The position numbers were made by a program, and so were the translations under genes. Below are positions 55,491 through 63,924 of a stretch of DNA of 64,000 bases, one piece after another (position 1 is the stretch's first letter; each line of letters starts with the position of its first letter). The DNA comes from Clostridia bacterium. GTDB taxonomy: Bacteria > Bacillota > Clostridia > Oscillospirales > Acutalibacteraceae. The stretch lies in the NCBI GenBank assembly GCA_017521125.1, contig JAFXDV010000012.1:58236-122235 (forward strand). Reading direction: 5' to 3'. The notes below the pieces were generated by a model. The model saw nothing but the letters and a program-made list of their open reading frames with translations, did no database searches and was not told the DNA's origin.

Positions 55491-55527
55491 AAATCATAAA
55501 TTTTACACTTATACCAACATTTACAAG

Positions 55528-55577
55528 AAAAATCCCGAGCTATTTGTGTGTGCTCGGGATTTTTGTGATTTTTTTGT
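55528..55577 (+). terminator. Terminator after sufCB
   Basis: A 13-bp stem AAAAATCCCGAGC/GCTCGGGATTTTT (55528-55540 with 55552-55564), followed by T-rich sequence. Confidence 0.92.
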
Positions 55578-55597
55578 AATATTAATCAAGTTTTTTC

Positions 55598-55626
55598 TTG
55601 CAAAAATACCTGGTTTTGTGTACAAT
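55598..55626 (+). promoter_or_regulatory. Promoter of the PucR-type regulator and ftsEX
   Basis: TTGCAA (55598-55603), 17 bp, TACAAT (55621-55626), about 60 bp before the ATG. Confidence 0.7.
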
Positions 55627-55687
55627 ATATATGTATAGGTATGTAAAACAATATACGTTTTTGGATAAAAGAAAGGATGTATAATAA

Positions 55688-56770
55688 ATGGCAAATCGTT
55701 TATATCAAAGCGTTATTCATCAAATGAAGGATGCTATAGATAATGTTATAGGAGTTGTTGATGAAGGCGGAACTATTATTGCCTGTAGCGAACTTGGAAA
55801 AATCGGAGAGGTTATTGATGTTAATTTTTCAACCGGATCATTGACCGAAACCTTCATTTCCGGCGGTTATACATTCAGAGCAATTAGCAGTACACAGGTT
55901 GCCGGTTTCTATGCCTTTGTTGAAGGTGTAGACCCACTTGCAAAGAAATATTGTACAGTTATTTCAATTGCATTCCTCAACATTAAGTTCTATTATGATG
56001 AAAAATATGACCATAGTAACTTTATAAAGAATGTTATATTAGACAATATCCTTCCTGGTGATATATATCTTAAATCACGTGAACTCCATTTTAACACAGA
56101 TGTTTCAAGAACAGTTTTACTTATCCGTACTACAGAGCCTACCGACGTTGTAGTTTATGATGTTATTCAAAATCTTTTCCCTGATAAAACTAAAGATTTC
56201 ATAATCAGTGTAAACGAAAATGATATTGCACTAATTAAAGAAACCAAGCAGGATATTGAACCTATGCATATAGAAAAGCTTGCCCTTTCTATAGCAGACA
56301 CCTTGTCAGGCGAGTTCTTTACCCACGTTGTTATCGGCGTTGGTACAACAGTTGATAGCATAAAAGATTTAGCAAGGTCGTTCAAGGAAGCACAGACTGC
56401 TCTTGAAGTTGGAAAGGTATTCGACACAGATAAGACCATAGTTAGCTATGATAAGCTTGGTATCGCACGACTTATTTACCAGCTTCCGACCACACTTTGC
56501 GAAACCTTCTTAAGAGAGGTCTTTAAGAAAGGTTCGATCCAAAGTCTTGATCAGGAAACCTTGTTTACAATTCAGAAATTCTTTGAGAATAATCTTAACG
56601 TTTCAGAAACCTCAAGAAAACTATTTGTACATAGAAATACTCTTGTGTACAGACTTGAGAAGATTAAGAAGATTACAGGTCTTGACCTGAGAGAGTTTGA
56701 CCACGCAATTGTCTTTAAAATTGCGCTTATGGTAAACAAATACTTAAGAGCAAATCCCATTAAATATTAA
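55688..56770 (+). CDS. PucR/CdaR-type helix-turn-helix regulator
   Basis: A 360-residue protein. The C-terminal about 60 residues are the PucR-type helix-turn-helix: FFENNLNVSETSRKLFVHRN, then TLVYRLEKIKKITGLDLREF. The central part is the GGDEF-like fold usual for CdaR/PucR regulators, and the N-terminus may be a sensing domain. Such regulators often control nearby sugar-acid or purine genes; here the downstream genes are ftsEX, only 17 nt away, so either it regulates other loci or it is co-transcribed by chance. AAAGGATG precedes the ATG. Confidence 0.87.
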   Translation: MANRLYQSVIHQMKDAIDNVIGVVDEGGTIIACSELGKIGEVIDVNFSTGSLTETFISGGYTFRAISSTQVAGFYAFVEGVDPLAKKYCTVISIAFLNIKFYYDEKYDHSNFIKNVILDNILPGDIYLKSRELHFNTDVSRTVLLIRTTEPTDVVVYDVIQNLFPDKTKDFIISVNENDIALIKETKQDIEPMHIEKLALSIADTLSGEFFTHVVIGVGTTVDSIKDLARSFKEAQTALEVGKVFDTDKTIVSYDKLGIARLIYQLPTTLCETFLREVFKKGSIQSLDQETLFTIQKFFENNLNVSETSRKLFVHRNTLVYRLEKIKKITGLDLREFDHAIVFKIALMVNKYLRANPIKY

Positions 56771-56787
56771 AAGAAAGGGCGATTACC

Positions 56788-57504
56788 ATTAACGGTTCAG
56801 AGTCATTACAATCGACAAAACCAATAATTGAGTTTAAGGGCGTTTCAAAAACCTATAAAACAGGAACCCACGCCCTTAACGATGTAAATATAAAAATAAA
56901 CCCGGGCGAATTTGTGTTTGTTGTTGGCGCCTCGGGTGCAGGAAAAAGCACCTTCCTAAAGCTAATTGTTCGTGAAGAACAGGCAAATACAGGTGTTTTA
57001 AAGGTTAACGGATACGACCTTATGAAGATTAAGCATCAAGAAATTCCAATGCTCAGAAGAACAATGGGTATTGTTTTTCAGGACTTCAGACTTATTCCCA
57101 CAATGAACGTATTTGACAACGTTGCATTTGCTATGCGTGTCATCGGAGCGCCTTCCAGAAAAGTGCGTAAGGACGTATCGGCAGTGCTTAGTATGGTTGG
57201 CCTTGGTCATAAAGCTAGAAGTATGCCAAATCAGCTTTCTGGCGGTGAGCAACAAAGAGTCGGTCTTGCACGAGCTCTTGTTAATAAACCAAAACTTATT
57301 ATTGCGGACGAGCCTACAGGAAACGTTGACCCAAATCTTTCTTATGAAATTGTTTCGAAACTTACCGAAATAAATAAGCAGGGTACAACCGTGCTTATGG
57401 TAACACATGACCATAGCTTAGTTAGAGATTTTAATCATCGTGTAATTATGCTTGAAGAAGGTCGAATTGTTGCCGATAATGCTGCAGGGGGTGAGGAAGC
57501 GTGA
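56788..57504 (+). CDS. ftsE: Cell division ATP-binding protein FtsE (apparent AUU start)
   Basis: ABC-type ATPase that, with FtsX, switches on septal peptidoglycan hydrolases. Motifs are the N-terminal IIEFKGVSKTYKTGTHALND, Walker A GASGAGKST, signature LSGGEQQR, Walker B LIIADEPTGNVDP and H-loop THDHS. The frame opens after TAA at 56761 and contains no ATG, GTG or TTG until 56914, and starting there would delete the first beta strands up to Walker A. The best start is ATT at 56788, 8 nt after AAAGGG (56774-56779), giving 238 residues, close to the family's about 228. An ATA at 56824 would give the textbook (M)IEFKGVSK start but has no binding site. It overlaps ftsX by 4 nt. Confidence 0.88.
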   Translation: MNGSESLQSTKPIIEFKGVSKTYKTGTHALNDVNIKINPGEFVFVVGASGAGKSTFLKLIVREEQANTGVLKVNGYDLMKIKHQEIPMLRRTMGIVFQDFRLIPTMNVFDNVAFAMRVIGAPSRKVRKDVSAVLSMVGLGHKARSMPNQLSGGEQQRVGLARALVNKPKLIIADEPTGNVDPNLSYEIVSKLTEINKQGTTVLMVTHDHSLVRDFNHRVIMLEEGRIVADNAAGGEEA

Positions 57505-58499
57505 AAGCCAGAAGCATAAAATACCTTGCTGCAGAGGGTGTTAAAAATATCTGGGCTAATCGTCTTATGTCAATTGCATCTATAGGCGTTTTAATTGCCT
57601 GTATGGTGCTTATCGGTATGGCATCACTAATCACAAAGAATGTAAACAAGGCTATTAGCACCTTAGAACAACAGAACGTTATAATGGCGTATTTTAACGA
57701 TAAAAATTCTGTATTATATGGAGAGAATGCTCCTGCACAGACCGATGAAAACGTAAGTGTTGCCGAAGATTCATTCCTCATTCACAATGACGAAGAGGCA
57801 AAGGCCCTTTGCGATAAACTATCTGAGATTGATAACGTATTATCTGTTGAATATATTTCAAGCGAAGCAGGACTTCAGAGCGTAAAGGATACGCTTTTAG
57901 AGGGAAAGGAAGAATATTTTACCTTCCTTGATGAGGAATACGGTAACCCACTTTCCGCTGCTGCTAAAATTACTTTAGCGGATATGTCCAAATTCTCAGA
58001 AACCCTTTCACTTATTGAAGCAACCGAGGGTGTTGATTCAGTACAGTCACAATCTGACCTTGCAGACAAAATCAATGCGATTAAAACAGGTGTTGGCGTA
58101 GCAGGAGTATGGATTATAGCAATTCTTCTTATAATCTCTCTTGTAATCGTATCTAACACTATTCGTGTTACAATGTATAGCAGAAAACTTGAAATCGGAA
58201 TTATGAAGGCGGTTGGCGCAACCGATTCTTTCATAAGACTCCCATTTGTAATCGAGGGTATGTTTATTGGTGTCATTTCGGCAATTTTCTCTATGGCAAT
58301 TGTTTATTTCTGTTATAGAGTTGCAACCGAAACACTTATGCAGTCTTTAGGTGTAATGGAGATAATCAAGTTTTCTTCAGTGGCCCTTGAAACCTTTGGA
58401 ATTTTTGTTATTATCGGTTTGGTTTCAGGCGCCTTGGGAAGTTTATTTATGATTAGTAAGTACCTTAAAAAAGAGGGAAGCGAGTTTACAGCTATATAA
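57501..58499 (+). CDS. ftsX: Cell division protein FtsX
   Basis: A 332-residue FtsX/permease-family protein with four membrane helices: one near residue 24-46 and three near 195-220, 250-270 and 290-318. A large extracellular loop (about 50-190) is the part that contacts the cell-wall hydrolase. The start is GTG at 57501, overlapping the ftsE TGA (GTGA), so the two are translationally coupled. FtsEX transmits ATP hydrolysis to the periplasmic hydrolase encoded next. Confidence 0.93.
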   Translation: MKARSIKYLAAEGVKNIWANRLMSIASIGVLIACMVLIGMASLITKNVNKAISTLEQQNVIMAYFNDKNSVLYGENAPAQTDENVSVAEDSFLIHNDEEAKALCDKLSEIDNVLSVEYISSEAGLQSVKDTLLEGKEEYFTFLDEEYGNPLSAAAKITLADMSKFSETLSLIEATEGVDSVQSQSDLADKINAIKTGVGVAGVWIIAILLIISLVIVSNTIRVTMYSRKLEIGIMKAVGATDSFIRLPFVIEGMFIGVISAIFSMAIVYFCYRVATETLMQSLGVMEIIKFSSVALETFGIFVIIGLVSGALGSLFMISKYLKKEGSEFTAI

Positions 58500-58537
58500 G
58501 TTTAGTTTTTGCGGCAATTAACTACTTTGGAGGATAT

Positions 58538-59752
58538 ATGAAAAAAGAAATCAAGAATACAATATCGGTTTTTCTTTCGGTTGTATTCATATTTACAGCA
58601 ACTATTTTTCCTGTAAATACTGTTTTTTCTTTAAGTGAATCTGAAATTAATGCAGAAATTCAAAAGTTAGAGCAGCAATCAAAGGAAAAAGAGGCAGAAA
58701 TCAAAAAACTGAAAAAGCAGAATGCCGAGCAATCAAAAATCAAGGCGGCTATAGATGCACAAATTAGTTCGGTAAATGCTCAGATTGAGCTTTGTAATAA
58801 AAAAATCAATGAGTATAATTCGAAAATTGCCGCTAATGATGCAGAGATTAAAGCTACCAACGATAAGATAGACGCTTCTAAAACTGCATTTAAAAAGCGA
58901 ATAAGAGCAATTTATATGAGTGGTGGCACAGGAAGCGGCATAGAGGTTCTACTTGGCGCCGAAACCTTTGCAGATTATATTGCCCTTTCTCAGTTGACTC
59001 TTAATGTTTCCAAAAGAGATAAAAAAATGGTAGAAGATATGTTTAATCTCATAAAGGAAATTGAAGAGAAAACTGAGGAAAACAAAAAACTCATAGAATC
59101 TCAAAACGAGGTTAAAGCCACCTTAAAGGTTAAAGAAGCAGAACTTGACGAAAAGGTTGGCGCAGTAAATGCAGTTATTAGAGACCTTAATAACTCAACT
59201 GGTGCTTTAAATAACGAAAATAAAATAATTGAAAAACAGATTAAAGCTTGGCAGGATGAGCTTAGCAAAATTAACGCGCCAAGCTCGGCAGATAAAAATG
59301 TTTTTGCTGATGGTATGTTTGGTTGGCCTGTGCCTAGTTGCACCCGTATCAATTCAGGCTTCGGTTCCCGTTGGGGCTCTTGGCATAAAGGAATTGATAT
59401 TTCGCAGAGTGGAATTAAAGATAAGCCAATTGTTGCAGCTGCAGACGGAGTGGTAACTACCGCAAAAAGCGGTTGTTCACATAACTATGGTAAAAATTAT
59501 AGTTGTGGTTGCGGAGGCGGATATGGTAACTATGTTGTTATAGCACATGGTGAGTATCAAGGCTCGAGCTATAGAACTCTTTATGGCCATATGTCAAAAC
59601 CTGCTGTTAGCGTAGGACAAACTGTTAAAAAAGGTCAGGTAATTGGATATGTCGGCTCAACAGGTTGGTCAACAGGTTGGCATCTCCACTATGAAATTCT
59701 TAAAGACGGTGTTAATGTAAATCCTGAAAACTATTATGTAAGAGTAAAATAA
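58538..59752 (+). CDS. EnvC-like murein hydrolase activator / M23 peptidase
   Basis: A 404-residue exported protein: signal sequence (residues 1-30), a long coiled coil (about 32-240, rich in Lys/Glu and with the ELSKINAPS end), then an M23 LytM-type domain (about 262-404). The zinc residues are all present: His and Asp in HKGIDIS, His in TLYGHM, and His-x-His in GWHLHYE, so it may be catalytically active, unlike some activators. It lies directly after ftsEX, matching the FtsEX-PcsB/EnvC module for splitting daughter cells. GGAGG precedes the ATG. Confidence 0.92.
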   Translation: MKKEIKNTISVFLSVVFIFTATIFPVNTVFSLSESEINAEIQKLEQQSKEKEAEIKKLKKQNAEQSKIKAAIDAQISSVNAQIELCNKKINEYNSKIAANDAEIKATNDKIDASKTAFKKRIRAIYMSGGTGSGIEVLLGAETFADYIALSQLTLNVSKRDKKMVEDMFNLIKEIEEKTEENKKLIESQNEVKATLKVKEAELDEKVGAVNAVIRDLNNSTGALNNENKIIEKQIKAWQDELSKINAPSSADKNVFADGMFGWPVPSCTRINSGFGSRWGSWHKGIDISQSGIKDKPIVAAADGVVTTAKSGCSHNYGKNYSCGCGGGYGNYVVIAHGEYQGSSYRTLYGHMSKPAVSVGQTVKKGQVIGYVGSTGWSTGWHLHYEILKDGVNVNPENYYVRVK

Positions 59753-59785
59753 AATTATGGGGGCAAATTCTTGCCCCCATAATTT
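59752..59785 (+). terminator. Hairpin between the M23 and S41 genes
   Basis: A perfect 15-bp stem (59752-59766 with 59771-59785, loop ATTC). No T-tract beyond the stem's own Ts, so it may only partly end transcription and let some reach the S41 gene. Confidence 0.6.
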
Positions 59786-59801
59786 AAAATCAAGAGGTTA
59801 T

Positions 59802-60977
59802 ATGAAAGATATAAATCAAACTCCAAAGAAATCACCAATATCTGTAATAGTTTTAACTGCGGTTATAACCTTTATTTTAACTACGGTGATTTTTTGTTTG
59901 CTTTTTTTAGATGGTAAAGTTATAAAACTAAAGCTTCTTGATTATTATATTTCCAACTATTATATTGGCGATGTAGACAGTAAAGAAACTGAAAAACTCG
60001 TTATGAATGGCTATATAGCCTCCCTTAACGATAAGTATGCCGCCTTCTTTGCCTCTGAGGATGCAGAGAATCGAAATAACAGACTTCTTGGTGTTGAAAA
60101 TGGATTGGGAATAACCATTTTTTTACATCCCGATAATAATACCATTTGTATTAAAAGCGTGGCGTCAGGCTCTTCTGCCGATAAAGCAGGACTTTTAAAA
60201 GGAGACGAAATTTTAGAGGTAGACGGTCAGAACGTTACCAAAATGAACTATAACGATGCGGTAAATTTAATTAAGCGTGAACTTGGAAAAACCGTTAATT
60301 TAAAGGTTAGCAGAGATAACACGACAATTGATATTTCTGCAGAATATGCAAATTACACTGCACAGTCCATTTATTACCATAAAATTGAAAACTTTGGCTA
60401 CGTTGAGATTTATAGCTTTAACAGTCAAACAGTTCCACAGTTTAAAACGGCAGTAGAAAACCTCGTTTCTTCAGGAGTGAAAGGGCTTATTTTCGACGTT
60501 AGGGGAAACGGTGGTGGCACAGTAGAATCAGTCAAGGAAATAGTAGACGTTCTTGTTCCTGAAGGTGTTATTATGACCTCAATATACAAAAACGGACATA
60601 AGGAAGAACTATTTTCGGATGCAAACGAAATTGATTTGCCAATGGCAGTGCTAACCGACAAAGCCTCGGCCTCTGCCGCAGAGCTTTTTTCTGCATCTAT
60701 TCGTGATTTTAACAAGGGTGTGCTTATAGGCACTACAACCTATGGAAAAGCAGTTATGCAGGGCACCTTTAATTTTCCTGATAAATCTTCTGCTGTTTTT
60801 ACTATAGCTGAGTTTTATACCCATAGCGGAGAAACCTATAACAAAAAAGGCTTAGAGCCGGACATCAAGGTAGAGCTAAATGATGAGCAGATAAAATATT
60901 TTAACCTGTTAGCCGATAATGAAGATCCTGTCAAAGTAGCGGCAGTGGAGTATTTAAAGGGTGTCTGCAATGAATAG
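59802..60977 (+). CDS. S41-family C-terminal processing peptidase (CtpA-like)
   Basis: A 391-residue serine protease with an N-terminal membrane helix (about residues 13-37). A PDZ domain (near 105-180; GLLKGDEILEVDGQNV) binds substrate tails. The catalytic Ser and Lys are in TDKASASAAELFSAS (near 285) and TYGKAVMQG (near 310). The start is the ATG at 59802, 6 nt after AGAGG; the upstream in-frame ATG at 59757 sits inside the hairpin and is rejected. It is commonly found after ftsEX-envC in Firmicutes and may trim or regulate wall hydrolases. Confidence 0.92.
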   Translation: MKDINQTPKKSPISVIVLTAVITFILTTVIFCLLFLDGKVIKLKLLDYYISNYYIGDVDSKETEKLVMNGYIASLNDKYAAFFASEDAENRNNRLLGVENGLGITIFLHPDNNTICIKSVASGSSADKAGLLKGDEILEVDGQNVTKMNYNDAVNLIKRELGKTVNLKVSRDNTTIDISAEYANYTAQSIYYHKIENFGYVEIYSFNSQTVPQFKTAVENLVSSGVKGLIFDVRGNGGGTVESVKEIVDVLVPEGVIMTSIYKNGHKEELFSDANEIDLPMAVLTDKASASAAELFSASIRDFNKGVLIGTTTYGKAVMQGTFNFPDKSSAVFTIAEFYTHSGETYNKKGLEPDIKVELNDEQIKYFNLLADNEDPVKVAAVEYLKGVCNE

Positions 60978-61467
60978 AAAACTTATAGTTAGGTATATTT
61001 TTTGGGCGCTCACCCTTGGTGTTATGATATTTATTTTTATAATGTCAGGACAACCAAGACAGGTGTCTGGAGAAACATCAAAAACAGTTATAAAATCAAT
61101 TCTTAACATCTTTATGGATGACTTTAAAGGCTTAAGCGATAGAGAAAAGGATGTTATTATCCAAAGTTATCAGTTTATAGTTAGAAAGCTTGCTCATTTT
61201 TCCGTATATGCAGCATTAGGAGTTTTCTCATACTCTGCTATTAGTACCTATAGTTTTGAGAAAAAGAAAAAAATCTTTCTATCCTTAGGATTTTGCTTTT
61301 TCTACTCGTTAACTGACGAACTTCATCAATTATTCTCCGATGGCAGAGCAGCAAGACTTTATGACGTTGCTATAGATTCCATAGGTGCATTATCAGGAAT
61401 TTTATTTGTTGTTATAGTAATTTTCATATATAAAAAAATAACTTCGAGGAGAATGTTATATGCGTAA
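60970..61467 (+). CDS. VanZ-family membrane protein
   Basis: A 165-residue protein with about four hydrophobic segments and the VanZ-type pattern: FIFIMSGQPRQVSGETS near the N-terminus, RKLAHFSVYAALGVFSYSA, and YSLTDELHQLFSDGRAARLYDVAIDSIGA near the C-terminus. The family is named for teicoplanin-resistance VanZ, but most chromosomal members are of unknown function. The ATG at 60970 follows AAAGGGTG and overlaps the S41 stop by 8 nt. Confidence 0.85.
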   Translation: MNRKLIVRYIFWALTLGVMIFIFIMSGQPRQVSGETSKTVIKSILNIFMDDFKGLSDREKDVIIQSYQFIVRKLAHFSVYAALGVFSYSAISTYSFEKKKKIFLSLGFCFFYSLTDELHQLFSDGRAARLYDVAIDSIGALSGILFVVIVIFIYKKITSRRMLYA

Positions 61468-61987
61468 AAAAATACTTCTGGAACAATTTGATTCCCTTTC
61501 AACCTCTTATCAAAAATGTTTTTTTGAACTTTCAGAGCTAAAAAAAGAAAATGCAAAGTTGCTTCAAAAGATTAGTGAACTTGAAGAAAAACTAGCTCAA
61601 AAACAAAACGAAGGTTTTGTCGTAGACACTACGATTTCGGAGCAACCTCAAGAGGAAGAAAACGAAGACGAAATTATTGCAGAAGAGATCAAAGAGGAAA
61701 AAACAGAGTCTGAAGAAATATCTTTAGATGATGCTATGGAATATGGCGCTAAAATTATCGGCAATATCATTGTAGAATCTGCAAAATATACTGATATGAT
61801 AACTGCAAATCCCTGCGAGAATACCAAAGATTTAATAAATCTTATAATGGGAAAAAGCGAGATTTGCAAGTCTGAAATATTAACTATAGCATTGGGAGAA
61901 TTAGACTACCAAACTAAATGTGACCTAATGGACTCTCAACTAACCGACGCTTTAGATTACTTTAAAAGTGTTCTTGCACAAATATGA
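61460..61987 (+). CDS. Coiled-coil protein of unknown function
   Basis: Not recognised. A 175-residue protein: a coiled coil (about residues 5-48), a very acidic linker (about 60-90, EEENEDEIIAEEIKEEKTES) and a helical C-terminal part (about 95-175, with NPCENTKDLINLIMGKSEIC). Its ATG overlaps the VanZ-like gene by 8 nt and its stop overlaps the methyltransferase gene by 4 nt, so it belongs to the same operon. No signal peptide; probably cytoplasmic. Confidence 0.75.
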   Translation: MRKKILLEQFDSLSTSYQKCFFELSELKKENAKLLQKISELEEKLAQKQNEGFVVDTTISEQPQEEENEDEIIAEEIKEEKTESEEISLDDAMEYGAKIIGNIIVESAKYTDMITANPCENTKDLINLIMGKSEICKSEILTIALGELDYQTKCDLMDSQLTDALDYFKSVLAQI

Positions 61988-62712
61988 GTAGTTATAAAAA
62001 TTTCTCGCTTTTCTATGACCTTTTTACATATAATGTAAACTATAAAAAAAGAGCTAAATATCTTTTAAAACTTTTTGAAAAGTTTGACCGCAAGCCCACC
62101 TTGCTTTTAGACCTTGCTTGCGGAACAGGAAACTTTTCCTTTGAGTTTGCAAAAAAGGGAATAGAAGTTATAGGCGTGGATATGTCGGAGGATATGCTCT
62201 GCGAAGCAAACCTCAAAAATACTCAGAAAAACAAGGTGCTTTTTCTTTGCCAAAGGGCAGAGGAACTTGAACTTTACGGTACAGTAGATGGAGCAGTTTG
62301 CTGTCTTGATAGCCTGAACCATATTATTGATTATGAGGGCTTCAAGAAAAGTATTGCAAATGTATCTCTTTTTTTAGAACCTGAAAGGCTCTTTATTTTC
62401 GATGTAAATACACCCTATAAACATCAGTTTGTTTTAGGCAATAATACCTTTAAAATAAGAAAAAAAGGTGTAACTTGCATTTGGGAAAATAAGTTTTCCA
62501 AGGAAAAAAATTTAGTTGATACGCACTTAACATTTATCCAAAATGGTAATGCTTTGACCCAGGATATTATGGAGAGAGCGTATGGCGAAGAAGAAATTAA
62601 GGTTGCCTTAAATGAGGCAGGACTTGAAATTTTGGCTGTCTACGGAGAAAACACCTTTAAATCACCAAAAGAAAAATCTTGTAGAAATGTATATATAACA
62701 CGAAAGGCTTAA
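61984..62712 (+). CDS. SAM-dependent methyltransferase
   Basis: A 242-residue class I methyltransferase. The SAM-binding motif LLDLACGTGNFSFEF (near residues 42-56), the acidic strand IGVDMSEDML and motif II-like AVCCLDSLNHI are intact. The substrate (small molecule, RNA or protein) cannot be deduced. It overlaps the coiled-coil gene by 4 nt and precedes hslO by 2 nt. Confidence 0.85.
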   Translation: MSSYKNFSLFYDLFTYNVNYKKRAKYLLKLFEKFDRKPTLLLDLACGTGNFSFEFAKKGIEVIGVDMSEDMLCEANLKNTQKNKVLFLCQRAEELELYGTVDGAVCCLDSLNHIIDYEGFKKSIANVSLFLEPERLFIFDVNTPYKHQFVLGNNTFKIRKKGVTCIWENKFSKEKNLVDTHLTFIQNGNALTQDIMERAYGEEEIKVALNEAGLEILAVYGENTFKSPKEKSCRNVYITRKA

Positions 62713-62714
62713 TT

Positions 62715-63590
62715 ATGGGAAAATTAATCAGATGTATAACAAGTGACGGAGAGGTTATGGCTACTGCAGTGGACACCACCGATATAGTAGCAAAAGCAGA
62801 ACAAATTCACACCACATCTGCAGTGATAACTGCCGCATTAGGAAGACTTCTTACCGCCGCTTCTATGATGGGTAATATGCTCAAGGGCAAGGACGATAAT
62901 CTAACCCTTAGAATTAACGGTAACGGTCCCGCAGGCTCTATAATTGCAGTTTCCGATTATGACGGCAACGTTAGAGGATATGTGCAGAATCCTGTGGTAG
63001 AATTACCCCTTAATGAAAAAGGAAAATTAGATGTTGGCGGTGCAGTTGGCAAGGATGGTCTTTTATACGTTCTTAAGGATTTAGGCCTTAAAGAACCATT
63101 TAGCGGTTCGGTGCCAATTGTTTCCGGGGAAATAGCAGAGGATATTACATCATACTATGCACTTAGTGAGCAAATCCCAACGGTTTGTGCCTTAGGTGTC
63201 CTTGTTAATCCTGACCTTACCGTTAAAGCTGCAGGAGGCTTTATTATTCAGCTTCTTCCTGCGGCAGGAGGGGACACTATTGAAAAGCTTGAAAAAGCGA
63301 TAGAAAAACTAAAGCCTGTAACAACAATGTTAGATGCAGGTATGACACCACACGACATTTTAAAAGAAGCATTAAACGGTTTTGAGGTAGAGGTTCTTTA
63401 CGAGCAAGAAATATCATATAAATGTAATTGTGACAAGGAAAGAGTAACCAAGGCACTTATAAGTCTTGGTAAAGAAGAACTGAGCAGTATGGCAGAAGAA
63501 TTACCCGAAATTAACGTAGATTGTCATTTCTGTGATAAGATTTATACCTTCACAAAAGACGAGCTAAAAAACCTCCTAAAAAAAATTTAA
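62715..63590 (+). CDS. hslO: Redox-regulated chaperone Hsp33
   Basis: A 291-residue holdase that protects proteins under oxidative stress. The C-terminal zinc switch CNC (in YKCNCDKERV, near residue 237) and CHFC (near 271) forms the CxC-x(n)-CxxC redox centre. The N-terminal LTLRINGNGPAG and IIAVSDYDGNVRGYVQNP blocks are typical. It ends the ftsEX-region operon; the short A/T repeat after it is not a clear terminator, and the tRNA promoter begins 19 bp downstream. Confidence 0.94.
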   Translation: MGKLIRCITSDGEVMATAVDTTDIVAKAEQIHTTSAVITAALGRLLTAASMMGNMLKGKDDNLTLRINGNGPAGSIIAVSDYDGNVRGYVQNPVVELPLNEKGKLDVGGAVGKDGLLYVLKDLGLKEPFSGSVPIVSGEIAEDITSYYALSEQIPTVCALGVLVNPDLTVKAAGGFIIQLLPAAGGDTIEKLEKAIEKLKPVTTMLDAGMTPHDILKEALNGFEVEVLYEQEISYKCNCDKERVTKALISLGKEELSSMAEELPEINVDCHFCDKIYTFTKDELKNLLKKI

Positions 63591-63608
63591 AATTTTTAAA
63601 AATAAGTG

Positions 63609-63637
63609 TTGACAAATGGCTTTGGATGTGGTAATAT
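63609..63637 (+). promoter_or_regulatory. Promoter of the tRNA cluster
   Basis: TTGACA (63609-63614), 17 bp, TAATAT (63632-63637), 46 bp before the first tRNA. Confidence 0.8.
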
Positions 63638-63683
63638 ATCACTTGCCGCTGGAAATCACAGAGTGAATGGAAGGTAGCCATAT

Positions 63684-63759
63684 GGGAGCATAGCTCAGCT
63701 GGAAGAGCATCTGCCTTACAAGCAGAGGGTCACAGGTTCGAGCCCTGTTGTTCCCACCA
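63684..63759 (+). tRNA. tRNA-Val (anticodon TAC)
   Basis: A 76-nt cloverleaf with acceptor GGGAGCA/TGTTCCC (one G-U), D-stem GCTC/GAGC, anticodon loop CTTACAA reading UAC, T-stem ACAGG/CCTGT, and an encoded CCA end. It is the first of four tandem tRNAs. Confidence 0.95.
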
Positions 63760-63762
63760 TGT

Positions 63763-63839
63763 GGCCTGGTAGTTCAGTTGGTTAGAACGCTAGCCTGTCA
63801 CGCTAGAGGTCGTGGGTTCGAGCCCCATCCAGGTCGCCA
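63763..63839 (+). tRNA. tRNA-Asp (anticodon GTC)
   Basis: A 77-nt cloverleaf with acceptor GGCCTGG/CCAGGTC (one G-U), D-stem GTTC/GAAC, anticodon loop CTGTCAC, T-stem GTGGG/CCCAT, and an encoded GCCA end. Three bases separate it from tRNA-Val. Confidence 0.95.
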
Positions 63840-63843
63840 CTTT

Positions 63844-63919
<76 letters not shown>

Positions 63920-63924
63920 TATAT

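Noticed and set aside
56914..57504. GTG at 56914 as the ftsE start
   Set aside because: It would remove the conserved first strands of the ATPase domain (IEFKGVSKTY) and has no ribosome binding site; the upstream ATT fits better.
59757..59801. ATG at 59757 as the start of the S41 peptidase
   Set aside because: It lies inside a 15-bp hairpin and lacks a binding site; the ATG at 59802 follows AGAGG and directly precedes the membrane anchor.
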